64,000 nt of DNA from positions 321,912 to 385,911 of the forward strand of contig NZ_RCZB01000001.1 of NCBI RefSeq assembly GCF_006438785.1, in the 5' to 3' direction. The stretch comes from Rhodanobacter glycinis. GTDB lineage: Bacteria > Pseudomonadota > Gammaproteobacteria > Xanthomonadales > Rhodanobacteraceae. Made by a program: the position numbers and the translations under genes. The notes beneath the pieces were generated by a model that saw only the letters and a program-made list of their open reading frames with translations, did not search any database and had not been told where the DNA came from. This document shows, piece after piece, positions 36,223-45,516 of the stretch; within the stretch, counting starts at the first letter, position 1, and every line of letters starts with the position of its first letter.

Positions 36223-37503
36223 TCAGCGCGCCGCCGGCTTCAGCATGTCCTTCACCGCGTCGTAGTCGCCGTCGTTCGCGGCAGCGGGAAGGTCGAGCAG
36301 GTGGGTCATCAGCGGATAGACGTCCACGTTCGGGAACGCCGGCACCTTCGCGCCGACCCGGAACGCGGGGCCGTGCGCCACGAACAGCGCCTGCATCAGC
36401 GGCTCGGCATTGTCGTAGCCGTGCTCGCCCAGGCTCAGCCGGTCCTTGCGCTTGGCCGCATAGTCGCTGGTGGTGATGCGCCAATGCACGTTCGCCAGGC
36501 ACAGTAGTTGCGGCACGCGCGGATTCTTGCCGTAGGCGAGGCGCGCCGGCACGCGGGTCTTGTCCCAGCACTGCATGTGCGGATGCGGCCGCTCCAGGGT
36601 CTGCTCGACCTTCGCGAAATCGGCACGCGCCCCGGGGCTTTCCGATTTCGGGTTGAAGCCGGCCAGGATGCCCATGCTCACCGTCTTCACCTGGTCGAGT
36701 GGAATCAACTGATCGATCATCACGCTGTTCGACTCCGGCACGTCCGCCATGCCGTGATCCGCCAGCACGATCAGATTGATGCGCTCGAACAGGCCGCGCT
36801 GCTTCAGTCCCAATACCAGTCGGGCCATCGCCGCGTCGGTCTCGCGCAAGGCATCGTTCACCTGCGCAGTATCCGGGCCGTAGACATGGCCCGCGTGGTC
36901 GACCGCGTCGAAATACAGGGTGAGGAAGCCGGGCCGCTCGGCGGCCGGCAGATCCAGCCACGCCAGCACCTGGTCCACCCGTTGGTCGGAGGTCAGCTTG
37001 CCATCGAACGGTTTCCAGTAAACCGGGTGATGGCCGTGGATGTCCGCCTCGGAGCCGGGCCAGAACATGGTCGCGGTGCGCAGGCCGTGCTGGTCCGCGG
37101 TTTCCCAGATCGGCGTGCCCTCGGCCCACCAGCGCCCATCGCTGACGGCGTCGCGGCTGTTCAGCGAGAACTTGCCGAGTCGCGGATCGAACATCGTGTT
37201 GTTGACGATGCCGTGGTGGTCGGGGGTCAGTCCGGTGACGATGGTGTAGTGGTTCGGAAATGTCAGCGACGGGAATGCCGGCTGCAGCGAAGCGGCCTGC
37301 ACGCCGTTTTGCGCCAGCATCGACAGCGTGGGGCTGAGTCCGCGCTGGATGTAGTCGTGGCGATAGCCATCGATCGAGATCAGCAACAGCGGGGTGGAGA
37401 CGCGGTTGGCGGCGGTGGCGGCAGCGGTGTCCGGGCGTTGGGTGGCGCAGCCGAAGCTGAATGCTGCCAGTGAACACAGCAGCAGGCGAAACAGTAATTT
37501 CAT
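36223..37503 (-). CDS. NPP-type nucleotide pyrophosphatase/phosphodiesterase
   Basis: A 426-residue exported enzyme of the alkaline phosphatase superfamily, ectonucleotide pyrophosphatase/phosphodiesterase branch. Signal or lipoprotein segment with FGCA (Cys19); metal site ISIDGYRHDY; nucleophile Thr in PSLTFPNHYTIVTGLTPDHHG; DAVDHAGHVYGP and LADHGM supply further metal ligands. Bacterial NPPs hydrolyse phosphodiester and pyrophosphate bonds of nucleotides. TAAGG lies 9 nt upstream of the ATG at 37503. Confidence 0.92.
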   Translation of the reverse strand: MKLLFRLLLCSLAAFSFGCATQRPDTAAATAANRVSTPLLLISIDGYRHDYIQRGLSPTLSMLAQNGVQAASLQPAFPSLTFPNHYTIVTGLTPDHHGIVNNTMFDPRLGKFSLNSRDAVSDGRWWAEGTPIWETADQHGLRTATMFWPGSEADIHGHHPVYWKPFDGKLTSDQRVDQVLAWLDLPAAERPGFLTLYFDAVDHAGHVYGPDTAQVNDALRETDAAMARLVLGLKQRGLFERINLIVLADHGMADVPESNSVMIDQLIPLDQVKTVSMGILAGFNPKSESPGARADFAKVEQTLERPHPHMQCWDKTRVPARLAYGKNPRVPQLLCLANVHWRITTSDYAAKRKDRLSLGEHGYDNAEPLMQALFVAHGPAFRVGAKVPAFPNVDVYPLMTHLLDLPAAANDGDYDAVKDMLKPAAR

Positions 37504-37588
37504 ATGTACAGCCTTAGGATGGAAAACATCATCCCCCTCATGATCGCGCACTGACATGACCATTACACCTGTCGTTCTGCATGGCCCG

Positions 37589-37969
37589 ATGTTGCGCACG
37601 CTGCTGGTCGGCGCACTGGCGCTGGCGCCGTTCGGTGCGGCCTGTGCCTGGCAATCCGCCACGCAGCCGACAAGCCGGGCGGCGCAGTCACCGAGCCAGC
37701 AGTTCCAGCAGTCGGCGCAACAGCAGCAAACGCGCGATCAGCTGCAGAAGAGCCAGCTCGAACAGCAGCTGCGTCAGGGTGTGGCCGACAACGCCAAGCG
37801 CCCGACCGCGAGCGACCCACGCAGCCAGCAACGACTGGACGATGCCGACCGTGCCCAGCGCGAGCGCGATCGCGCGAACCAGCAGGATCTGCTCGATCGC
37901 GAGCGGGACAGTTCGACCTTGCCGCGCGTGGTGCCGAAGGATCTGCCGGCACCCGCGCACAGCGGCTGA
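37589..37969 (+). CDS. Hypothetical exported Gln-rich protein
   Basis: A 126-residue predicted periplasmic protein: hydrophobic signal segment LLVGALALAPFGAACA (4-19), then a low-complexity Gln/Ser/Arg-rich helical region (SQQFQQSAQQQQTRDQLQK) and a charged, coiled-coil-like Asp/Arg tail. No family recognised. ATG 37589 gives the cleanest signal peptide; ATG 37556 is the alternative. The low complexity makes the coding call less certain. Confidence 0.55.
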   Translation: MLRTLLVGALALAPFGAACAWQSATQPTSRAAQSPSQQFQQSAQQQQTRDQLQKSQLEQQLRQGVADNAKRPTASDPRSQQRLDDADRAQRERDRANQQDLLDRERDSSTLPRVVPKDLPAPAHSG

Positions 37970-37978
37970 TCATTCATT

Positions 37979-39391
37979 TCAACGATGCAGCGGACGCAGG
38001 GCCAGCCCCAGCAGCACGATCAGGCCGGCCAGATCCAGCCACGCGAACCAGTCGCCCCAGCGCGCGTACAGCGTATGCGTCTCGCGTAGCGGCAGGTCGC
38101 CCACCAGCTCGGCGTCGTGCTTCTCGCTGGAAGCCTCGGCCAGCACGCGGCCGCGGTCGTCGCTCAGCGTGAGGCGGCCGGAATGGGCGGCACGCGCGAT
38201 GGCGAAACCGCTTTCCACGCCGCGCATGATCGCCATGCGGCTGTGCAGCCAACCATCGACGGTGAAATCCGATGCGGGCACCAGCAGCAGTTGCGCGTGG
38301 CGTGCTGCATAGGCGTGGCCGATGTCGTGGAAATCCATGTCCTTGCAGATCGCCAGTCCGACCCGTGGCGTGCTTTCGAGCATGGTGTAGCTGTCGCCCG
38401 GAACGTACTGCTCAAAGCCGACCAGCAGATGATGCTTGCTGTAGGTGGCCGGTGACATGGCTCCCGGCTGGAACACCATCAGCATGTTGCGCTCGGCGCG
38501 GGGATCGCTCGTGGAGTCGATGCCGATGCCCACGGTCAGTTCGCGCCGATTCGCCAGCTCCGCGAACGCAGGAAGGTTGGCATCGTCGCTGGCGAAGGAT
38601 GTTTCCGGGGTCAGCACGATGCGGGCGCCGGCATCCGCGAGACGGTTGATCGCGTCCACGTAATGCGCGTCCCGCACCTGCAGGGCTGCGGCAGACCGTG
38701 CCGGTTCCTGCAACGACACCAGGCCGACGCGGATCGTCGCGGTGGCCGGGGCCCGCAGTCGCCAGCTGCCATAGACGAGCGTGAGCATGATCGGCAATGC
38801 GGCGAGCGCGGCAGCCGTCATGCGGCTGCGCTTCGACGCCTGGTGCGCCGTCTGCACGGCGATCGCCGCCGGCAACAGCAACACCAGAAAACCGATGCCC
38901 CAGAGGCCCGTGACGGCGGCGATCTGGATGATCGGCAGAGCATCCATCTGCGTGTAGCTGATGTTGAAGAACGTGCCGTGGGGCGAGATCAGGTTGTTGA
39001 TGTATTCCAGTGCGACCCACACCACCGGCAAAGCCAACGTCGCCGCGAGCGCGTGGCCGCGCAGCAACAATCGCCGGAACAGCAGTACGCACAACGCGAG
39101 CATGAGGGCAGGTGTGCCGACGGCCTGGATGATCGCCACCACCGGCAGGCCGATGTACCCGTGCAGGTACTCCCACTGATTGATCCCGCCGATCGCGTAC
39201 GCGGCAAACGCCGCCAGCGCCGCCCAGCGGGCGCGCACCCGCGGTGCGAGCCACAGCACCGGCAACGGTGCCAGCCAGGTCAGCCACCATAGCGGATGCA
39301 CGCCGCTGCCGAACCACCAGCCCAGCGCGGCCAGTGCGGTCGCTGCCAGCCATGCCGGCAGCATGAAACGATCAAGCCTTGATGCCATCAA
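37979..39391 (-). CDS. Lnt-like membrane carbon-nitrogen hydrolase
   Basis: A 470-residue protein with about six N-terminal TM helices (to about 215) and a C-terminal nitrilase-type domain, the architecture of apolipoprotein N-acyltransferase. Catalytic candidates: Glu in LTPETSFAS, Lys in YSKHHLLVG and Cys in LAICKDMDFHD. It differs from canonical Lnt in many positions and sits in an operon with a TetR gene (20-nt overlap) rather than a housekeeping locus. It is probably a paralogue acting on another substrate. The housekeeping lnt would be elsewhere. Confidence 0.8.
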   Translation of the reverse strand: MMASRLDRFMLPAWLAATALAALGWWFGSGVHPLWWLTWLAPLPVLWLAPRVRARWAALAAFAAYAIGGINQWEYLHGYIGLPVVAIIQAVGTPALMLALCVLLFRRLLLRGHALAATLALPVVWVALEYINNLISPHGTFFNISYTQMDALPIIQIAAVTGLWGIGFLVLLLPAAIAVQTAHQASKRSRMTAAALAALPIMLTLVYGSWRLRAPATATIRVGLVSLQEPARSAAALQVRDAHYVDAINRLADAGARIVLTPETSFASDDANLPAFAELANRRELTVGIGIDSTSDPRAERNMLMVFQPGAMSPATYSKHHLLVGFEQYVPGDSYTMLESTPRVGLAICKDMDFHDIGHAYAARHAQLLLVPASDFTVDGWLHSRMAIMRGVESGFAIARAAHSGRLTLSDDRGRVLAEASSEKHDAELVGDLPLRETHTLYARWGDWFAWLDLAGLIVLLGLALRPLHR

Positions 39392-39953
39392 CCAGTCTCC
39401 CTATCGATTCGAAATAGAATTTGCGGAACCGCACCTCGTCGTAGCTGAAGCGGCCGGCGCGATACAGCGCGACCAGGCCGTGCGCATGCGCCCACAGCGA
39501 CATCGCCACGTCCCACGGATCGTCCTGTTTCAGCACGCCGAGCCGCACGCCCTCGGCGACCGCATCGGCAATGACATTGAGCGTCGGCGACTGGCGCGCG
39601 CGGAAGTCCTCGGGAAAGCGCCGCGCATCGTCACGGCGCACCGAGAACGCGTGGTCGAACAGGTGCGGATGTTCCAGCGCGTAATTCAGATACGGCTCCA
39701 GCAGCGCGAGCAGGCGCTTGAGGATGTCCGGATGCGTCGCGCGTGCTTCCCATTCATGCGCGACCGTGTTGAAGCTGTCGTCGGACAACCTCTTCAGCAA
39801 CGCCTCGCGATTTGGAAAGTGCCGGTAGATCGCCATCGGCGTGATGCCGACCGCCTCGGCGACGCGGCGCATGCTCACGGCGTCGGCGCCCTCGCGATCG
39901 AACACCTTGTGCGCGGCGCGCAGGATCTTTTCCGGCGTGGTGAGCTTCTTCAT
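39372..39953 (-). CDS. TetR-family regulator
   Basis: A 193-residue TetR-type repressor. HTH region ILRAAHKVFDREGADAVSMRRVAEAVGITPMAIYRHFPNREALLKRL (about 8-55) and a helical ligand domain. It overlaps the Lnt-like gene by 20 nt and probably controls both. ATG at 39953 (MKKLTTPEK) fits the family N-terminus. A perfect palindrome overlaps this start codon; an upstream in-frame start at 39989 would place the palindrome inside the coding region. Confidence 0.9.
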   Translation of the reverse strand: MKKLTTPEKILRAAHKVFDREGADAVSMRRVAEAVGITPMAIYRHFPNREALLKRLSDDSFNTVAHEWEARATHPDILKRLLALLEPYLNYALEHPHLFDHAFSVRRDDARRFPEDFRARQSPTLNVIADAVAEGVRLGVLKQDDPWDVAMSLWAHAHGLVALYRAGRFSYDEVRFRKFYFESIGRLVDGIKA

Positions 39954-39970
39954 GTATACAGTGTATACAT
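39952..39970. promoter_or_regulatory. Probable TetR operator overlapping the tetR start codon
   Basis: ATGTATACAGTGTATACAT: perfect 8-bp inverted arms with a 3-bp spacer. It covers the start codon of the TetR gene (39951-39953), so a bound dimer would sit across the translation start. The size and symmetry are typical of TetR-family operators. Confidence 0.7.
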
Positions 39971-40055
39971 CAAGTTTTCGCGGCGTCAATAGCGGGCTGG
40001 GCCGAGCAAGATCGGGTAGGGCCAGGCACGATCAAGTCGCGGCACAACCACAGGT

Positions 40056-40189
40056 CGTCATTCCGGCGCAGGCCGGAGGAGCTTTTCAACAGCGAAGCTG
40101 GTCATCGCTTCATCATCAGCGAAGACAGACGGTCATCCATCAGTGGTGAATGGAAAGCAAGTGCGATTCCGGCCTGCGCCGGAATGACG
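40056..40189. repeat. Inverted repeat pair of the REP type
   Basis: The 22-bp segment 40056-40077 (CGTCATTCCGGCGCAGG...) recurs in perfect inverted orientation at 40168-40189, 90 bp apart. Such GTCATTCCGGC repeats are common dispersed elements in proteobacterial genomes. They occupy the gap between the TetR and ogt genes. Apart from them, nothing is seen in 39990-40215. Confidence 0.78.
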
Positions 40190-40215
40190 AAAAGGGAGGG
40201 CATGTGGAACAGGTG

Positions 40216-40737
40216 TCATGTAGGACCGAAGAACAGGTCGCCCCGCGCGATGCGATCTTCCATCGCCAGCAGATAACGTTTGGTCGGCAGGCCACCGCCG
40301 AAGCCGGTGAGGCTGCCGTCCGCACCGATCACCCGATGGCATGGCAGCACGATCGGCAACGGGTTGCGTCCGTTCGCGGCGCCGACCGCACGCACCGCCA
40401 GCGGTTGCTCGATGCGCCGCGCCAGTTCGCCGTAACTGATCGTGACGCCGTACGGAATCCGTCCCAGCTCATCCCACACCGCGAGCTGGAACGGCGTGCC
40501 GACGGGATGCAGCGGCAGTTCGAAGTGCTGGCGTTCGCCGGCGAAATATTCTTCCAGCTGGACGCGCGCGAACGCGAGCGGCCCCGCTGCGCGGACCCAG
40601 CCCGCATGCGCCTTTTTCGGATGGCGTTCGCGCTCGAACCAGATCTCGCGCAGGCCGCGGCTGTCCGCGACCAGGCGCAGCGTGCCGACCGGGCTGTCCA
40701 TCTCGTCGTAGTGAATCGTGTCCGGCATGGTTGTCAT
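40216..40737 (-). CDS. ogt: Methylated-DNA--protein-cysteine methyltransferase
   Basis: Suicide repair protein that removes alkyl groups from O6-alkylguanine. 173 residues with active site PCHRVIG (about 138-144), helix-turn-helix with [30 protein letters not shown], and an Asn hinge in [11 protein letters not shown]. The start ATG at 40737 overlaps the stop of the Ada-AlkA gene (ATGA). The reading frame stays open further upstream, but those residues are antiparallel to the other gene's frame. It supplies the O6-methyltransferase domain missing from the upstream fusion. Confidence 0.93.
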   Translation of the reverse strand: MTTMPDTIHYDEMDSPVGTLRLVADSRGLREIWFERERHPKKAHAGWVRAAGPLAFARVQLEEYFAGERQHFELPLHPVGTPFQLAVWDELGRIPYGVTISYGELARRIEQPLAVRAVGAANGRNPLPIVLPCHRVIGADGSLTGFGGGLPTKRYLLAMEDRIARGDLFFGPT

Positions 40738-42248
40738 GCGAGGGTCTCCGGTTTCTTGCGGCGTGGTGCGCGCGCCGGTGCTGGCGCGTCCGAGGTGCCG
40801 CGCCATAGATGGATCACCGCGTACGCGCGCCACGGTCGCCACGCGTCCGCGCGCAGCGTCAGTGCTTTCGTGCTGAGCGGCGCGGCGTCAGTCGTTGCTT
40901 CGCGGCGCAGGATCAGGTCCGCCGCGGGGAACGCATCCGGATCGCTCAACGCGCGCATCGCCATGTAGTGCGCTGTCCATTCGCCGATGCCGGGCAGCGC
41001 GATCCAGCGCGCCACGAATTCATCCAGCGATTGTTCCGCCCGAAAATCCACGCGGCCGTCCAGCAGCGCCTGTGCCATGCCGCTGATCGTCGCGGCGCGC
41101 GTCGTGGTCAGGCCGATCTCGCGCAGGTCCGCGTGCGCCAGTGCAGCCGGCGTCGGAAACAGTCGTTCCAGTCCCGGCATCGGTGCGGCGGGCAACGCTT
41201 CGCCCCAGCGCTGCACGATGCGCGTCGCCAGCGTGCGCGCGGCCGCCACGCTGATCTGCTGGCCGAGGATCGCGCGTACCGCGATCTCGAAACCGTCCCA
41301 GCCGCCGGGCAGGCGCAGGCCGGGGCGACGCGCCAGCAGCGGGCCGAGGATCGCGTCATGACGAAACGTATCCGCGATCGCCTGCGGGTTCGCATCCAGA
41401 TCGAACATTCGCCGCAAGGTCGTCACCACGCCGAGCAGTTGCGTCGGTTGCGGACAATGCAGCTGCAATTGCAGCGCGTGCTCGCCGCCGGGCCACGCGC
41501 TCAGCCGCAGCCAGCCCGGCGCGTCGGCCGGGCCGAACACCCGCGCATAACTGTGCTCGTCGACCCGCTCCACGCCCGGCAGCGCACGCGTGCGCAGGAA
41601 CGCGAGCAGCCCTTCGAAGTCGTACGGCGGCCGATAACCCAGCCGCAACACCAGCGCCGCGCCCGCCACCGCACGCGGATGCCGGCGCAGTTCGCGCGGC
41701 GCAATGCGGTTCGCCTGCGCGAACGCCGCGTTGAACCGGCGCAGGCTGCGAAAGCCGGACGCCAGCGCCACCTCGGTCACCGGCAGCGCCGTCTCCGTCA
41801 GCAACTGCTTCGCGAACAGCAACCGCCGCGTCGTGTGCACGCTGATCGGCGGTGCACCGACGCGCTCCACAAACAGCCGGCGCAACTGCCGCGCGCCGAT
41901 GCCGACGCACGCCGCCAGTTCGTCCAGCGATTGCTCCGCCAGCATGCCGGCCTCGATCAGCTTCAGCGCACGCGCCACCACATGATCGCCGCGCTGCCAC
42001 TGGTCGTTGCCCGGTGCCAGCTCCGGCCGGCAGCGAAGGCACGGGCGGAACCCGGCCGCTTCCGCGGCGGCGGCGTTCGCGTAGTAGCGTACGTTCTCGC
42101 GCTTCGGTCGTGGCGCCGGGCACACCGGTCGGCAATAGATGCCGGTGCTGCTCACCGCGGTGAAGAACAGCCCGTCGAAGCGCGCGTCGCGGCTGAGTCG
42201 GGCCTGTTCGCAGATGTGCGGGTCGGGCGGGGAAGCGTGTTCGCTCAT
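40734..42248 (-). CDS. Ada-AlkA fusion: methyl-sensing AraC-type regulator with DNA-3-methyladenine glycosylase
   Basis: A 504-residue, three-part protein. The Ada Zn/methyl-phosphotriester domain (about 10-80) has four Cys in [11 protein letters not shown] and [10 protein letters not shown]. An AraC HTH pair follows (about 90-185, [20 protein letters not shown]). The AlkA-type glycosylase domain (about 195-490) has the helix-hairpin-helix [17 protein letters not shown] and a probable catalytic Asp in FPAADL. It senses DNA methylation damage and excises alkylated bases. It lies in an operon with ogt. Confidence 0.93.
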   Translation of the reverse strand: MSEHASPPDPHICEQARLSRDARFDGLFFTAVSSTGIYCRPVCPAPRPKRENVRYYANAAAAEAAGFRPCLRCRPELAPGNDQWQRGDHVVARALKLIEAGMLAEQSLDELAACVGIGARQLRRLFVERVGAPPISVHTTRRLLFAKQLLTETALPVTEVALASGFRSLRRFNAAFAQANRIAPRELRRHPRAVAGAALVLRLGYRPPYDFEGLLAFLRTRALPGVERVDEHSYARVFGPADAPGWLRLSAWPGGEHALQLQLHCPQPTQLLGVVTTLRRMFDLDANPQAIADTFRHDAILGPLLARRPGLRLPGGWDGFEIAVRAILGQQISVAAARTLATRIVQRWGEALPAAPMPGLERLFPTPAALAHADLREIGLTTTRAATISGMAQALLDGRVDFRAEQSLDEFVARWIALPGIGEWTAHYMAMRALSDPDAFPAADLILRREATTDAAPLSTKALTLRADAWRPWRAYAVIHLWRGTSDAPAPARAPRRKKPETLA

Positions 42249-42426
42249 GCGTGCAGGCTAGCACCGCCCCATCAACCTGACTCGCCGTTTTCGGACATCA
42301 ATGCCGTGGTGCGCTTGTGCGACGGAATTCGCCGCGTCCGCGATGCGATGAGACGCGCGAGCAGGCCGGTCGGTGCGTATCGCGCCAACCGGTCGGGCGG
42401 CAACCCACGTGATCCCATCGTATTTA

Positions 42427-42990
42427 CTACTTGATCGGTGCCATCAGGTGCTCGTACGGCGTGCCGGCCCACATGATGTACGGCGCGGCGGTATCCGGGT
42501 TCGGACCCTTCGGGTAGTTCGCGTAGAACGCGGGGTCCGCGCCTACGATCATGAAATGCGGCCCGGTCTTGATCCAGTGGTTGGCGGTGTCCGGTTTCTT
42601 CGCGTACGGATCGGTGTTGCTCGCATCCGTGCCGCCTTCCAGCATGTACATCAGGCCGAGCTTGCCGGCCGGCGGCGTCTTGTGCGCCATGTACGCGTCG
42701 ATCCATTCGCCCGCGTTCTTGTCCATGCACATGGAATCCGGTCCCGGCGTGGCCGGGTTGTCCGGCATGCACGTGAAGTCGTTGCTGCCTTTGCGCAGCG
42801 TGCGCATCTGGCCATCCGCACCCATCGCGATGATCGTCGCGTTCTTCGCCACGCGCGCCGGTGCGGCACGCATCGCGCTGGCGATCAATTGCGCGTCGGT
42901 GGGTGTGCTCTTGTCGGCTGCCTGCGCTCCGCCCATGACAGCGAGCATCGCCGCGGCAACGGTGAATCGGTTGATCAAGCTCTTGGACAT
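42427..42990 (-). CDS. Hypothetical exported protein
   Basis: A 187-residue protein with a signal peptide (FTVAAAMLAVMGGAQAADK, cleavage near residue 25). The mature part is hydrophilic, with Cys in DFTCMPDNPATPGPDSMCMDKNAGEW (about 77-102) and a C-terminal HWIKTGPHFMIVGADPAFYANYP segment. I do not recognise a named domain, but the sequence looks globular and conserved in style. ATG 42990 starts the signal peptide. It is monocistronic, divergent from the GAF kinase gene. Confidence 0.75.
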   Translation of the reverse strand: MSKSLINRFTVAAAMLAVMGGAQAADKSTPTDAQLIASAMRAAPARVAKNATIIAMGADGQMRTLRKGSNDFTCMPDNPATPGPDSMCMDKNAGEWIDAYMAHKTPPAGKLGLMYMLEGGTDASNTDPYAKKPDTANHWIKTGPHFMIVGADPAFYANYPKGPNPDTAAPYIMWAGTPYEHLMAPIK

Positions 42991-43229
42991 GACTGCTTTC
43001 CCATGATGACGTGGACGGTCACCGCCGGGTTCCCCTTGCGCAGTCTGTGCCGCTGCCCGAAGCCGGTCAATCGGTGAAGCGGGCAGATGGACAACGCCGT
43101 CGAATCGCATTCGCCGGCGGTCCCGATTTACCGTTTTGCCGACCGCCTGGCGCCACTCGCGGCCGGATGGTCTGTCCGGGCCGAAAGTTTGCCGCCGGCT
43201 GTCGCACGATTCCGGTCGTGGGCTAAGCT

Positions 43230-44501
43230 GTGGAAATGCGCGCTGACAGCACCCCGGGAATCTCGAAGCACCGGCCGATAACCGCCGACCTGGAGGCGAT
43301 CCGTCGTATCGGCTCGGTGCCCACGATTCTGCAGGCCGTCGCGCACACGACCGGCATGCGCTTCGCCGCGATCGCCCGCGTTACCGACACCGACTGGACG
43401 GTTTGTGCGGTCCACGATCTGATCGACTTCGGCCTGAAGCCCGGCGAAGAGCTGATGCTGGAATCCACCATCTGCAACGAGATCCGCCAGCACCATCAGC
43501 CGGTGGTGTTCGGCCATGCCAGCGCGCATCCGCAATTCGCGCAGCACCCTACGCCGAAGCTGTATGGCTTCGAGAGCTACATCTCGATCCCGATCTTCCT
43601 GGCGGATGGCGAGTTCTTCGGCACGCTGTGCGCGCTCGATCCGCTGCCGGCCAAACTCGACGAGCCGAATGTCGTCGCGACCCTGCAGCTGTTCGCGAAA
43701 CTGATCGCCGCCGAACTCGACACCCAGGATCGGCTCGAAAAAAGCGCAAGCGCGCTCCTGGACGCGCAGGAAACCGCGAAGCTGCGCGAGCAGTTCATCG
43801 CCGTGCTCGGGCACGACCTGCGCAACCCGCTGATGGCGATCCGGGTCGGCGCCGAGCTGCTGCAGCTCACCGCACTCGATCCCAGCTCGCAGCGCACCAT
43901 CGGCCACATCCAGCGCAGCTCCTTGCGCATGGCCGAGCTGATCAAGGACATCCTGGATTTTGCCCGCGGCCGGCTCGGCGGCGGCATCCCGGCCGTGTTC
44001 GAGCAGGAAGACGACCTGGCCGAGGAATTGCGCAACGTCATTGCCGAAGTGCAGCAGGCGCATCAGGATCGCGCCATCGATGTCAGCGTGGCGATCGGGC
44101 ATCCGGTCGCCTGCGATGTGCGCCGTGTCGCGCAGCTGCTGGCGAATCTGCTCACCAACGCGGTGATCCACGGCGCCGCCGACCAGCCGGTACGCATCGC
44201 CGCACGCAGCGACGACGAGACATTCGAACTGGTCGTGTCGAACGGCGGCCATGCCATTCCGGCCGGAAAGATCGCGCGCCTGTTCCAGCCGTTCTCGCGC
44301 GACGCCGATCAGTCGGCGCAACCGGGGCTGGGGCTGGGCCTGTATATCGCGGCGGAAATCGCCCGTGCGCATCGCGGCACGCTGCAGGTCATCTCATCCA
44401 CCGACGCGGGCACGCATTTCATTTTCCGCATGCCGGTGCGCTGCGCCGAGCCGGCAGCCGCTGCCGAGAATCGCGGACGCGACAGGACCTCGCTGGCCTG
44501 A
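43230..44501 (+). CDS. Cytosolic GAF-domain sensor histidine kinase
   Basis: A 423-residue soluble kinase without TM segments. GAF domain (about 28-165: ILQAVAHTTGMRFAAIARVTDTDW ... YISIPIFLADGEFFGTLCALDP), HisKA with H-box AVLGHDLRNPLMAIRVGAELL (His about 193) and HATPase_c with N-box LANLLTNAVIHG and G2 GLGLGLYIAAEIARAH. No response regulator is adjacent. The start is GTG 43230, or ATG 43236 two codons later; the ribosome site is weak. Confidence 0.88.
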   Translation: MEMRADSTPGISKHRPITADLEAIRRIGSVPTILQAVAHTTGMRFAAIARVTDTDWTVCAVHDLIDFGLKPGEELMLESTICNEIRQHHQPVVFGHASAHPQFAQHPTPKLYGFESYISIPIFLADGEFFGTLCALDPLPAKLDEPNVVATLQLFAKLIAAELDTQDRLEKSASALLDAQETAKLREQFIAVLGHDLRNPLMAIRVGAELLQLTALDPSSQRTIGHIQRSSLRMAELIKDILDFARGRLGGGIPAVFEQEDDLAEELRNVIAEVQQAHQDRAIDVSVAIGHPVACDVRRVAQLLANLLTNAVIHGAADQPVRIAARSDDETFELVVSNGGHAIPAGKIARLFQPFSRDADQSAQPGLGLGLYIAAEIARAHRGTLQVISSTDAGTHFIFRMPVRCAEPAAAAENRGRDRTSLA

Positions 44502-44595
44502 GCATCGGTCGGATCTCAGACGACCCGACCTCAAGACGGCCCGGCTCAAGGCAGCGTGTCCGGCTCCGCCTGCTCCTTCTTCCTTTCACCACGTA

Positions 44596-44729
44596 GCATG
44601 CTCGACAGCACGCCGTCGCGGCGGATCAGGCCGGTGATACAGCTTGTGGATGGCGAGTAGCCACTCGTGCCGCGCGGATGCCGACGCCACCATGCCGGCG
44701 CCGATGAACAGCATCGCCGCCCGACCAAA
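44596..44729 (-). pseudogene. Cytochrome b561 gene remnant with internal deletion
   Basis: Two short blocks match the intact cytochrome b561 gene at 47936-48577 on the same strand. Positions 44598-44642 match about 48056-48110 (the coding stretch for HGLIRRDGVLSSM), and 44643-44729 match about 48431-48511 (for GMVAS-SARHEWLLAIHK). In the remnant these blocks are fused directly, with about 320 bp missing between them and a frame change. No full frame remains. The rest of 44502-44854 holds nothing I recognise. Confidence 0.78.
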
Positions 44730-44854
44730 TCGGCTTCTCCGTGATCTTCGTCCGACGCCGCCACGGCAGGCAGGTAGTGGCGACCAGTTGGGGAGGCCGA
44801 AATCGCCGCGAAATAATAGTACGCGAACGTTTTCGATCGCCCGCTATCGGCAAC

Positions 44855-45505
44855 TCAAGTTGCCCACGGTGAATTCAAGATGATGCTGCACATGTCCACT
44901 CGCTGGAAGCTTGCGTCCTTGAATGCCAGGAAGTCGTCGTTGAACGTGCCGAAGGTCGTGGCGGGGCGATCCTTCAAGGCCTCGTGGAAAGCATCGATGA
45001 TGTCGCGCTTGAATGCCGCTTCACGGGGATAGGCCGCCACCACCGCCTCGCGCTCCTCGTCCGTGAACTGGTCGTACGACCGTCCGGCCACGTCCATGCC
45101 CGCCCCGACGTGCAGCAGTGCCGCTTCCGGATGCAGGAACTGGGGGATGCCCGGCGTCGTGTGGAGAGCGATGGCGGTCCACACTTTATGGACGTCCGTT
45201 TCGGGGATGCCGTGGCTTTTCAGGAAGTCGCGCGCGGCATTCGCGCCATCCACTTCGAAACGCAGCGCGCTTGCGTGGAAGCGTGCGGTGAGGCCGAGGT
45301 CATGGAACATCGCCCCGGCGTACAGCAGTTCCGGGTCGAAGGAGAGGCCCTTGTGCTTTGCGGTCAAGGCAGCCCAGCAATAGACCCGCATCGAGTGCTG
45401 GAACAGGAGGTCGCTTCCCGTATCGCGAAGGAGCTGCGTCGCCTCGCGGGCGATCGTGCTATCGGGGATGCGCACCCCGAGGATGTTGCTGGAGGGCATG
45501 GTCAT
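44855..45505 (-). CDS. HD-domain protein, cyanamide hydratase-like
   Basis: A 216-residue HD-domain protein. Metal ligands: His in LFQHSMRVYCWA (about 37), HD in GAMFHDLGL (about 64-65), and further downstream AIALHTTPGIPQFLHPEAALLHVGAGMDVAG, a pattern typical of the cyanamide hydratase/urea hydro-lyase-like HD group. Start ATG 45505 has GAGAAAGA upstream. It is the last gene of a three-gene operon (cupin, AhpD-like, HD), 11 nt after the AhpD-like gene. The actual substrate is unknown. Confidence 0.83.
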   Translation of the reverse strand: MTMPSSNILGVRIPDSTIAREATQLLRDTGSDLLFQHSMRVYCWAALTAKHKGLSFDPELLYAGAMFHDLGLTARFHASALRFEVDGANAARDFLKSHGIPETDVHKVWTAIALHTTPGIPQFLHPEAALLHVGAGMDVAGRSYDQFTDEEREAVVAAYPREAAFKRDIIDAFHEALKDRPATTFGTFNDDFLAFKDASFQRVDMCSIILNSPWAT

Positions 45506-45516
45506 TTCTTTCTCGA

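Noticed and set aside
40216..40842. A longer Ogt starting at 40842.
   Set aside because: The first 35 residues overlap the coding end of the Ada-AlkA gene and do not look like Ogt; the ATG at 40737 with an ATGA overlap is more natural.
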